Shown here: one piece after another, positions 52,788 to 60,552 of the stretch | Position numbering within the stretch: position 1 is the stretch's first letter | Layout of the letters: the number at the start of each line of letters is the position of its first letter | Source: Bifidobacterium scaligerum | Lineage (GTDB): Bacteria; Actinomycetota; Actinomycetes; Actinomycetales; Bifidobacteriaceae | Reading direction: 5' to 3' | Assembly: GCF_002802865.1 (NCBI RefSeq) | Contig: NZ_PGLQ01000003.1 | Location: 229,304 to 293,303 of the forward strand | Length of the DNA: 64,000 nt | The notes under the pieces: model-generated | What the model was told of the DNA's origin: nothing | What the model saw: only the letters and a program-made list of their open reading frames with translations | Databases searched by the model: none | Translations under genes and position numbers: made by a program

Positions 52788-54704
52788 TCAGCGCTTGCGC
52801 TGGGAACGGTTGATGGCGGAGATGATGGCCTTCAGGGCGCTGGTGGTGATGGACGAATCGATGCCCACGCCCCACACGATCTGCGCGTCATCGGCCTCAC
52901 CGACCTGGCATTCCACGTAGGAGGCGGCCATGGCGTTGGTGCCCACGGACATCGTGTGCTCCACGTAGTCCATGATGGAGGCATCCACGCCGAAGTTGGA
53001 GATGGCGTTGAGGAAGGCGGCGATCGGGCCGTTGCCGATGCCGGAAACCTCGCGCTCCACCGGTTCATCTTCGCCGACGTTCACGCCGCGATCGAGCACG
53101 CGGGCCTTGAGCACGGTATCCGAACCGTCCTCGCCGGAGCTGATGGCCACCTTGAGCAGCTTCAAACGGCCCCACGGAGCCAGCGAAGCGTCGTGGGTAT
53201 CGCCCACGACCACACCGGCCGCGGTCATGCCGGACTGCTCGACCGGCAGATACTCGTCCTTGAACAGACGCCAGATATCCTCGTCCTTGACTTCCTTCTT
53301 GGTGTCGTCGGCGAACTTCTGGACGATCTTGTCGAACTCCACCTGAAGACGCTTCGGCAGGTCGAGGTTGTGGTTGGTCTTCAAGAGGTAGGCCATGCCG
53401 CCCTTGCCGGACTGCGAGTTGACACGGATGATGGCCTCGTAGGTACGGCCGATGTCCTTCGGGTCGATCGGCAGGTAGGGCACGAGCCACACGAAGCTGT
53501 CCAGATCGGCACCGGCGCGGTCGGCGGCCACCTGACGGGCCTCAAGGCCCTTCTTGATGGCGTCCTGATGAGAGCCGGAGAACGCGGTGAACACGAAGTT
53601 GCCGGCGTACGGGTGGCGCTCGGAGATCTTGATCTGGTTGCAGTACTCGACGGTCTTGCGGATCTCGGGCACGTTGGAATAGTCGATCTGCGGATCGATG
53701 CCCTGGGTGAGCATGTTGAGGCCGAGGGTGACGAGGTCCACGTTGCCGGTACGTTCGCCGTTGCCCAGCAGGCAGCCTTCCACGCGGTCGGCACCGGCGA
53801 GCAGGGCCAGTTCGGTGGCGGCCACGCCCATGCCTTCGTCATTGTGCGGGTGCAGGGAGAGCACCACGGCGTCACGGTCGTCCAGATGGGTGGAGACGTA
53901 CTCCACTTCGTCGGCGAACACGTTCGGCGTGGTCATTTCCACGGTGGCCGGCAGGTTGATGATCATCGGACGCTCGGGCGTGGGCTTGATCACGCCGATC
54001 ACCGCATTGCACACCTCGACGGCGTACTCCGGCTCGGTGCCGGTGAAGGATTCCGGCGAGTACTCGTAGTACAGGTCGATGCCCTTGGCCTCGCCTTCCA
54101 GGTGCTTGCACAGTTCGGCGGCGTCGGTGGCGAGCTGCTTGATCTCGGCCTTGTTCTTCTTGAACACCACTTCGCGCTGCAGCACAGAGACGGAGTTGTA
54201 GAAGTGTACGATCGCGCGCTTGGCACCGCGCAGAGCCTCATAGGTGCGGCGGATGAGGTGCTCGCGGCACTGGGTGAGCACCACGATGGTCACGTCGTCC
54301 GGGATCAGCTCACGCTCGATGAGCATGCGGATGAAGTTGAAGTCGGTCTCGGAAGCGGACGGGAAGCCCACTTCGATCTCCTTGAATCCCATGGAGACCA
54401 GCAGGTTCCAGAAACGCAGCTTGCGCTCAGAATCCATCGGGTTGACCAGAGCCTGATTGCCGTCGCGCAGATCGACGGAGCACCAGCGCGGCGCACGCTG
54501 CAGTCGCTTGCCCGGCCAGGTGCGCTCCGGGTAATCAAAGGGAATCTGCTTGTCATAGGCCGCGTACTTGTTGTACGGCATGCGGCTGGGCTTCTGCGGG
54601 TCTCCGATGAATCGTGCCGGAGGCAGCAGCGGGTCGTTGTTCCCCCCATTGGACGCCGCGGCAACCGCTGCGAGATCAAAAACGGATGATTGATCCTGAC
54701 CCAT
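52788..54704 (-). CDS. leuA: 2-isopropylmalate synthase
   Basis: The 638-residue enzyme condenses acetyl-CoA with 2-oxoisovalerate, the first committed step to leucine. It has VDLRDGNQALVNPM near residue 76 (the catalytic Arg-Asp pair and metal site), LHPHNDEGMGVA near 290 with the metal-binding His residues, and GNGERTGNVDLV after it. The last 120 residues form the regulatory domain that binds leucine for feedback control. The N-terminal 50 residues before the barrel are typical of the longer actinobacterial form. AAAGGAGG is five bases before the ATG. No attenuator peptide rich in Leu codons was seen upstream. Confidence 0.97.
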   Translation of the reverse strand: MGQDQSSVFDLAAVAAASNGGNNDPLLPPARFIGDPQKPSRMPYNKYAAYDKQIPFDYPERTWPGKRLQRAPRWCSVDLRDGNQALVNPMDSERKLRFWNLLVSMGFKEIEVGFPSASETDFNFIRMLIERELIPDDVTIVVLTQCREHLIRRTYEALRGAKRAIVHFYNSVSVLQREVVFKKNKAEIKQLATDAAELCKHLEGEAKGIDLYYEYSPESFTGTEPEYAVEVCNAVIGVIKPTPERPMIINLPATVEMTTPNVFADEVEYVSTHLDDRDAVVLSLHPHNDEGMGVAATELALLAGADRVEGCLLGNGERTGNVDLVTLGLNMLTQGIDPQIDYSNVPEIRKTVEYCNQIKISERHPYAGNFVFTAFSGSHQDAIKKGLEARQVAADRAGADLDSFVWLVPYLPIDPKDIGRTYEAIIRVNSQSGKGGMAYLLKTNHNLDLPKRLQVEFDKIVQKFADDTKKEVKDEDIWRLFKDEYLPVEQSGMTAAGVVVGDTHDASLAPWGRLKLLKVAISSGEDGSDTVLKARVLDRGVNVGEDEPVEREVSGIGNGPIAAFLNAISNFGVDASIMDYVEHTMSVGTNAMAASYVECQVGEADDAQIVWGVGIDSSITTSALKAIISAINRSQRKR

Positions 54705-55044
54705 TGTTCCTCCTTTGCTGTGTGAAAACCTTCATACAATTGGTCTGTATGGCCTTGCGGCCTCTTCCGGTCGCACAATTTACGTGTACGTAACATGCGC
54801 GGCTCCCTCTATCCTAGCGACGGGGCATTCCAACACCCCGTCTGTCTCAAGAATCTCAAGAATCGCCCGGCCTCTGCCGCCCGATCGCATCGCTTAGCCG
54901 CATCGCTCGGCCACATCACCCGGCCGTCTCGCCACGTTCATCTCAAGAACATGGCAAACTCCCGCTTTCGCTACCTTTCGACATTAGAATCGGAATCGTG
55001 CGCGGGGAGCACGAGGCTTTCCGCCGTGAGGGAAGAAGTTAGTC
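54705..55044. other. Divergent region upstream of leuA
   Basis: Holds no gene. Two elements may matter: TTACGTGTACGTAA (54780-54793), six-base arms around two bases, which would suit a dimeric regulator, and a short hairpin GGCC/GGCC (54751-54762). No T-box or Leu-rich leader peptide was recognised. Confidence 0.45.
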
Positions 55045-55743
55045 ATGACTAATCCGAATGTGCCTCCCATGCCGCAGATGCCACCGATGCCACAGCCGCA
55101 TGGCGGGCAGAACTCCGTACCTCAGCCGCAGTATGCGCAACCGGGTGCCGCTCAAGTTCCGCCGGTCCCGCAGATGCCGCAGCCACAGGCCCAGCCTCAG
55201 GCCCAGCAGTACGCCGCGCCTCAGTACCAGCAGCCCGCCTACCAGCAGCCCGCACCGCAGCAGGCGGCCGTCGTGCCTCAGGGTGCACCGCAGCAGTACG
55301 CGCAGCAGCCCGTACAGCCCACTGCCGTGTACAGCGCCCGTCCGGCCCGCCAGCTGCGTACCAAGCGCAGCCTGCTCAAGTACATCCTGCTGGGCTTGGT
55401 CACGCTCGGTATCTACGACATCTGGCAGATGAGCGAGGTCGGCGAATCCCTGAACCTCATCGCTTCCCGTCGCGACGGCAAGAAGACCATGCACTACTGC
55501 CTGCTGTTCTTCCTCGTGGGCCCGGTTACGCTTGGCATCGCATACCTCGTCTGGTTCCATCGCATGTGCACACGCGTGGGCGAGGAACAGGCCGCCCGCG
55601 GCATGACGCCTACCATTAGCGCCGCCACGTACTGGCTGTGGGGCGTGCTCGGCGCGTTCATCATCGTGGGGCCATTCATCTTCTACTACAAGCTGCTGCA
55701 CGCCATGAACGATCTGTCTGCGGATTACAACGTTCGCGGCTGA
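55045..55743 (+). CDS. DUF4234 membrane protein with Pro/Gln-rich N-terminus
   Basis: The 232-residue protein has a first half made almost only of Pro, Gln, Ala and Met (PQMPPMPQP and many similar units), probably disordered in the cytoplasm. The second half is the DUF4234 domain: RSLLKYILLGLVTLGIYDIW, a charged segment with NLIASRRDGKKTMHY, and further membrane helices with TYWLWGVLGAFIIVGPFIFYYKLLHAMNDL. There are about three to four helices. Its function is unknown; the family often pairs with zinc-ribbon proteins, and a zinc-ribbon protein gene follows 240 bases downstream on the same strand. GAGGGAAG precedes the ATG. Confidence 0.87.
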   Translation: MTNPNVPPMPQMPPMPQPHGGQNSVPQPQYAQPGAAQVPPVPQMPQPQAQPQAQQYAAPQYQQPAYQQPAPQQAAVVPQGAPQQYAQQPVQPTAVYSARPARQLRTKRSLLKYILLGLVTLGIYDIWQMSEVGESLNLIASRRDGKKTMHYCLLFFLVGPVTLGIAYLVWFHRMCTRVGEEQAARGMTPTISAATYWLWGVLGAFIIVGPFIFYYKLLHAMNDLSADYNVRG

Positions 55744-55983
55744 TTGGTTTTGCCTGTAATCTTGCGCCCGCGCACAGGTTCGGTAATCGCCGAGCCTTTA
55801 GTGCACGGGCGCGATTTATATCCGCACGTCGTTACCTTATGGCCCCAACGATTCGGCCGAAATACGTTCGATTGACCCGTCCGGCCTGACTCGTCTCAGC
55901 CGGGCCCATAGTCCCAGCGGCAACGGCTGAGGTCGCTATATTCTTGACTATCGGAAGAGACAAGCACAGAAGGAAGTTTGATT

Positions 55984-58578
55984 ATGCTCTGTCCTAATTG
56001 TCATGCCGAGAACGCAGACGGCAACAAGTTCTGCGAAACTTGCGGTTCGCCGCTTGCCGGCGCTCCAGCTGCCCCGGCCACGCCGGCAGCCGCAGCTGGC
56101 ACCGCAGTGCCCACCCCGTCTGGAGTAGTCCTGCCGCCGATTCCGATGCCGGCAGCCGCGGCCCCCGCCGCCCCGGCACCCACCGCACCGGCCCAGCCTC
56201 AGCCTGCCGCACCCGCGACCCCAGCCCCAGCACCAGCCGCCGCTGAACCTGAATCCGACGAGACGGTACTGTCTGCCGGCGCTCCGGTCGAGGACGACGC
56301 AACTGTGCTGTCTTCTGCTGCTGCAGCCCCGGCCGCCCCGGCTCCGGCTCCAGTCCCGGCCAACACACCCGCACCGACCCCGGCACCGACTTCCGCTGCC
56401 GAACCCGTCGCACCAGCAGCTCCGGCAGCACCAGCGGCTCCAGCGGCTCCGTCCGCTCCGGCACAGGACGTACCGGCCCAGCCGGAGCCTGTCGCACCGA
56501 CCACCGAAACCTCTACTGCAACGGTGACCGAGCCGGCCCCGGCACCGGCCAAGGCCAAGCGCGGCCCGAACAAGCTGATCATCATTCTCGCGGTCGCACT
56601 GGTGGCGCTGATCGCGGCCGGCGTGGCCCTGTTCCTGACCTACCGCGCCGAAGTATGGGGCGGCAAGTCGCTGCCCGACCCGGCATCGTTCTCCAGCTCG
56701 GTCACCGACAAGAACGGCAAGAAGACCTCGGCCGTCAAGGCGAAGGACGTCACGGCGGCACTCAAGGCCAAAGGCCTGAAGGTCAAGACCGAGAAGGTCT
56801 TCTCCGGTAAGGATTCCGGCGTGTTCGTGGGTTACAAGGACAACGAGGCGGGCGCCCGCGTGGCGGCCGGCTCCACGGTCACCGTGCAGGAATCCGCCGG
56901 CCCGGGCGTGCCGAAGGACACCATCGGCAAGAAGGCCGAGAAGACGACCTCCACGTTCGCCGAAATGGGCGTGCCGGTCCACTACAAGAAGGTCTACGTC
57001 TCCGACACCAAGACCAATCCCGAAGGCACGGTGGTTTCCAGCTATCCGGCCGCCGGCACCGGCGTGAAGGACGACGAACGAGACAAGGGCATCTACCTCG
57101 GCGTGGCCACCAAGTCCGACGGCTCCGCACTGCCGCTCGACGTGATGGGCCAGAGCGTGGACGACGTCAAGTCCCAGCTGGAATCCGAGGGCCACACCGT
57201 AACCGTCAAGAAGCGTTTCTCCTCCAAGCAGTACGTGGGCAAGGTGGCCGGCGCCGACCCGGCCCCCGGCTCCACAATGAGCTCCAGCGATGATGTGACC
57301 TTGTACGAGGGCATCGACGCCACGAGCACAAAGGATGCGTTCAAGGCCGAAGATCTGCCGGAAATAAATGGCGATGCGATGCTCGGCACCACGGATGCGG
57401 CCGACGGCCAGTGGTGCACCAACGACGGCAAGTGCATCACCATCGAGGATAACAAGGTGGTCTCCGGCGGCAGCGACTACTCGGATTATGGCCAGTACGG
57501 CAATTATCTGGTGGCCTGCGACGCCATCCAGCAGCCCTACTGCAGCAATACGAAGGCCGACTATCTGGTCACGCAGGATTACGGCGCATTCGAACTCATG
57601 CCCTACCCGAGCCTGACCAACTACTGGTCCAACGGCAAGATGTACAGCACCAACGGCGTGGGCGGCAACCGTCCTACCAGCGGCGAATACCATATGCAGG
57701 ACCTGTTCCTGGTGGTTCCCACCGGCTCTGATCTTGAGGGTCTGGAAGGCAGCAAGGGCTACTTCGACGCGGACGCTCTGGCCGCCGCGAAGAAGGAGAA
57801 GGCCGTGGATACGGACCGTCCGTTCATCCTGTGGCGTGACCCCTCGCAGTACGACACCACCACTGCTCCGTACAAGGCCGGGGGCAACACCACCAATCCG
57901 TTCCTGCCGTACGACGGCTACTCCAGCAACAGGGACAGCATCGTCAAGATGAAGCCGGCCCCGAGCGACGCCACGGCCTACTACCGTGTGGAAACGACCG
58001 AGCCGGACTGGGATTCCCTGCCGGATGCGGACGTGAAGGTGCCGGAGTCCAAGGATGCTTCGAACGCCGATTCCACGGATTCGGATTCCAAGGATTCCAA
58101 GTCCGACGAGCCGGACGCGGCCTCGCTGAAGGTGTTCTCCGATCTGGCCGGATCCCAGTACTCCTACACGATCGCCGCCGACGGCTCCGCGTACACCACC
58201 ATCTCGCTGGACGAGAAGGGCAACTTCTCCGGCACCGTGGATGAGGCCGATATGAAGAGCGGCGAGCCGACCGCCACCGCCCCGCGCATCAAGACCAAGT
58301 TCACCGGCAAGTTCAAGTCCGCCAAGTCCAATTCGGACGGCACCGTGACGCTGGAATGCGATGCTTCGGCCTTCAAGATCGACGACACGTCCAAGGCCAC
58401 CGAATCCGGTTTCAGCCCGTGCGGCACGTTCACCGGTTACCCGGCCGGCACCGACCTCGAATCGCTGCCTGAGGACGCGCAGTCCTTGATGGTCAAGCGC
58501 GGCTCGATGGACGGCCCGTCTGACTGGCTGCTGGCCAACGACGGCGGCAAGGGTACCTTCATCCGCACTGAGAAGTAA
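55984..58578 (+). CDS. Zinc-ribbon membrane protein with PASTA-like repeats (paralogue 1)
   Basis: The 864-residue protein starts at an ATG with AAGGAAG seven bases upstream. Residues 1-20 form a zinc ribbon (Cys3, 6, 17, 20). A Pro/Ala-rich cytoplasmic linker to about residue 195 contains two acidic-TVLS motifs (Thr94, Thr107). One membrane helix (about 197-220) follows, then outside the cell at least three PASTA-like units (about 240-445; VTAALKAKGLKVKTEKV is the first) and a large C-terminal domain of unknown type with Cys pairs. PASTA units in other proteins bind peptidoglycan or muropeptides. Together this suggests an envelope sensor or scaffold. The protein at 60553-63225 has the same architecture. 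Confidence 0.82.
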   Translation: MLCPNCHAENADGNKFCETCGSPLAGAPAAPATPAAAAGTAVPTPSGVVLPPIPMPAAAAPAAPAPTAPAQPQPAAPATPAPAPAAAEPESDETVLSAGAPVEDDATVLSSAAAAPAAPAPAPVPANTPAPTPAPTSAAEPVAPAAPAAPAAPAAPSAPAQDVPAQPEPVAPTTETSTATVTEPAPAPAKAKRGPNKLIIILAVALVALIAAGVALFLTYRAEVWGGKSLPDPASFSSSVTDKNGKKTSAVKAKDVTAALKAKGLKVKTEKVFSGKDSGVFVGYKDNEAGARVAAGSTVTVQESAGPGVPKDTIGKKAEKTTSTFAEMGVPVHYKKVYVSDTKTNPEGTVVSSYPAAGTGVKDDERDKGIYLGVATKSDGSALPLDVMGQSVDDVKSQLESEGHTVTVKKRFSSKQYVGKVAGADPAPGSTMSSSDDVTLYEGIDATSTKDAFKAEDLPEINGDAMLGTTDAADGQWCTNDGKCITIEDNKVVSGGSDYSDYGQYGNYLVACDAIQQPYCSNTKADYLVTQDYGAFELMPYPSLTNYWSNGKMYSTNGVGGNRPTSGEYHMQDLFLVVPTGSDLEGLEGSKGYFDADALAAAKKEKAVDTDRPFILWRDPSQYDTTTAPYKAGGNTTNPFLPYDGYSSNRDSIVKMKPAPSDATAYYRVETTEPDWDSLPDADVKVPESKDASNADSTDSDSKDSKSDEPDAASLKVFSDLAGSQYSYTIAADGSAYTTISLDEKGNFSGTVDEADMKSGEPTATAPRIKTKFTGKFKSAKSNSDGTVTLECDASAFKIDDTSKATESGFSPCGTFTGYPAGTDLESLPEDAQSLMVKRGSMDGPSDWLLANDGGKGTFIRTEK

Positions 58579-58607
58579 CGGATCAAGTAACGGACCGCAA
58601 ACCGTGA

Positions 58608-58666
58608 GTTGCGTTGATCGCGCGGGACGCATTCAGTCGCCCCCAATCGCGCGTGATCAACGCAAC
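58608..58666. repeat. Long hairpin after paralogue 1
   Basis: GTTGCGTTGATC (58608-58619) pairs perfectly with GATCAACGCAAC (58655-58666), extended inward by CGCG-rich pairing. Confidence 0.7.
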
Positions 58667-58685
58667 CTAACGTGATTACTACGAC

Positions 58686-58735
58686 AAACGCGCTGTGAGT
58701 GACTCGCGAGAGACGCTCACAGCGCGTTTTGTTTG
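58686..58735 (+). terminator. Intrinsic terminator
   Basis: Perfect 14-base arms AAACGCGCTGTGAG (58686-58699) and CTCACAGCGCGTTT (58716-58729), then TGTTTG. Confidence 0.85.
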
Positions 58736-58747
58736 TTGGCCGCACAG

Positions 58748-58860
58748 AGCGTACGTTTTTCCAGACTAATTTCCCCCTTATCTGGAAGAACGTACGCTGA
58801 GTGAGAATAAGCGTACGTTCTTCCAGATGACGCGGGATTTACTCTGGGAAAACGTACGCT
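58748..58860. repeat. Double-hairpin repeat, copy B
   Basis: Same four-arm layout as copy A at 52412-52522: AGCGTACGTTTTTCCAGA with its complement, then a second such pair. The first hairpin is nearly identical between copies; the spacer between hairpins differs. Confidence 0.8.
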
Positions 58861-58886
58861 GACGTAAACCGACGTACGCTCCTGCC

Positions 58887-60422
58887 CTACCGTCCGCGAA
58901 TCAGCGAGCGCACGATGGCAAGGAAGCCGAGGCTCATCGCGCCGGCCAATACCGCAAACACCTGCGGGCGACGCAATTCGTTGCGCACGCCGATCGCATC
59001 GGTGATGCAGTGGTCCTCGAACCACACGCGCACCTCGTTGCTGGAGTAGCGGCCCACCAAGTCGCCCCACGTGAGCATGCGGGTCACGTAACCGGCCGGG
59101 TTGCTCTCGTGGAATTCAAACAGACGGATTCCGCGGTATCGGGACTTCGGCCCGTAGCATTCGAATCCGCAGGTCGGCGCATACCCCAAGTCGATGCCAT
59201 GCGCGTGGCCCACGAAGGCGTTTTTGTGGTCGTGCCCGCAGAACAGCGCGAAATACCCGCCGGCCGCGTTGAGGGCCGCCACCTCGCCTACGTTCTCGTC
59301 CGCGCATCCGATCGCCTCACCTAATCGCGAACCCGGGCGGCAAATCTCATGATTGAGCACATAGCAGTGCCCGGCATAGGCACGCGCGCCCTCCACCGCG
59401 TTCGGCGTCCAAGCCGGCACCTCCTTCAGGCAGTCGTAGAATTCCTGCGGAGGAATGTGCTGGAAGGCGATGGCCGGCACCGGTTTGCCGTCGCCATTGC
59501 GCGCGCCGAGCTCATCCTGCACTGTGCCCAGCCATTCGAGCGCTTCGGGCGTGGGCGTGCCATAGCCGTCCGAATCGGCCAGATCAAGGCCACGCGAGTT
59601 GACCACATACGCCGGGTATTGCACGTCGTTTTCTTCCGGCTTGCCGGCGTAATCGCCCGAATTGACCATTATCACGGCCATCGCCACACGGCCGGACCCA
59701 TCGGACGCCTCAATCGGCAGCGCGAACGTACCGGGCTCCAGACTGTCTTTCGGATTCATGCATCCGGGGAATTCGCGGTACAGATCATCCTGTTCCTCGG
59801 CCAGAATGCCGCACTGGAAGTCGTGGTTGCCGTACGTGGCGGCGAACGGTACGCCCGCCTGCATAATCGGGCTCAGGAATCCTGCGAACGTACGGCGCAC
59901 TTTCTCGCGGGTCTGGTCCATCAGTTCGTCCATCGTCACCGGTGCGTTGGCGTCGTTATCGGTGACGGTGTTGGCGACTGCACCGGTGACGTTGCCGTCA
60001 CTTACGTTGCTATCGGCGATAGATTCGGCGGACGAGGCAGAAGCGGCGGCGATACCGGCGATTGCGGACGGTACCGGGCGACCAGCCTCGGTCAGACGGC
60101 CCGCCACGCGGCCGGCCGCTTTACCGGCGGCCTTGCGCAGCACCTGCCTGCGTTTGATGCCGCGCAGCTTGGCCTCCACCTCGGTGACGGCGCGGACGCG
60201 GGCACCGGGCTCCTCGCCGCGGCGGCGCAGGAAGGTGTCGATATAGGCGGGATCGTAGCCGCGGATCTGGTCGCCGGTGAAGACCACCAGATCCGGGTCG
60301 GAGGCGCGGATGGCCTCGCGAATGAGGCGGATCGTGTCCGGGCGCACGTCGGGGCCGTCCTGCACGTCGGCCATTTGCAGCACGCGGAAGCTGCCGTCTT
60401 CGCGGAATCGCAAGCTCGTCAT
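58887..60422 (-). CDS. Metallophosphoesterase family protein with C-terminal membrane helix
   Basis: The 511-residue protein has all calcineurin-type phosphatase motifs in order: LQMADVQDG at 15-23 (Asp, with Gln for the usual His), VVFTGDQI near 48, TYGNHDF near 200, QHIPPQEF and FCGHDHKNAF near 400. These bind two metal ions. An insert of about 100 residues between the GDQ and GNHD motifs is Ala- and Val-rich and unlike the rest of the domain. The last 20 residues are hydrophobic, then Arg-rich, which suggests a membrane tail anchor. Related proteins are often called purple-acid-phosphatase-like or cyclic nucleotide phosphodiesterases; the substrate is unknown. It sits between the two zinc-ribbon paralogues. 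Confidence 0.85.
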   Translation of the reverse strand: MTSLRFREDGSFRVLQMADVQDGPDVRPDTIRLIREAIRASDPDLVVFTGDQIRGYDPAYIDTFLRRRGEEPGARVRAVTEVEAKLRGIKRRQVLRKAAGKAAGRVAGRLTEAGRPVPSAIAGIAAASASSAESIADSNVSDGNVTGAVANTVTDNDANAPVTMDELMDQTREKVRRTFAGFLSPIMQAGVPFAATYGNHDFQCGILAEEQDDLYREFPGCMNPKDSLEPGTFALPIEASDGSGRVAMAVIMVNSGDYAGKPEENDVQYPAYVVNSRGLDLADSDGYGTPTPEALEWLGTVQDELGARNGDGKPVPAIAFQHIPPQEFYDCLKEVPAWTPNAVEGARAYAGHCYVLNHEICRPGSRLGEAIGCADENVGEVAALNAAGGYFALFCGHDHKNAFVGHAHGIDLGYAPTCGFECYGPKSRYRGIRLFEFHESNPAGYVTRMLTWGDLVGRYSSNEVRVWFEDHCITDAIGVRNELRRPQVFAVLAGAMSLGFLAIVRSLIRGR

Positions 60423-60552
60423 GCCTCAACAGTGTAGAGGCGCGCGGCCGCGGACACCCGATCGTTCACAGTACCGGCACAGGGGATTTGCGTGGCCGTA
60501 ATCAGCCGGCGATTGATGAGGCTATGTGCGCCCTCACGTCACCGCTCGCCGA

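Larger units (their letters stand above)
58579..58886. other. Convergent junction with hairpins
   Basis: Holds a hairpin (58608-58666), a strong terminator (58686-58735) and the second copy of the double-hairpin repeat (58748-58860). No gene. Confidence 0.7.

Noticed and set aside
54705..55044. Leucine attenuator or T-box before leuA
   Set aside because: No Leu-rich leader peptide, no T-box core sequence and no terminator/antiterminator pair were found.
55948..58632. 894-residue open frame on the minus strand
   Set aside because: It is the complement of the zinc-ribbon/PASTA gene. Arg/Gly-rich composition without domain features.
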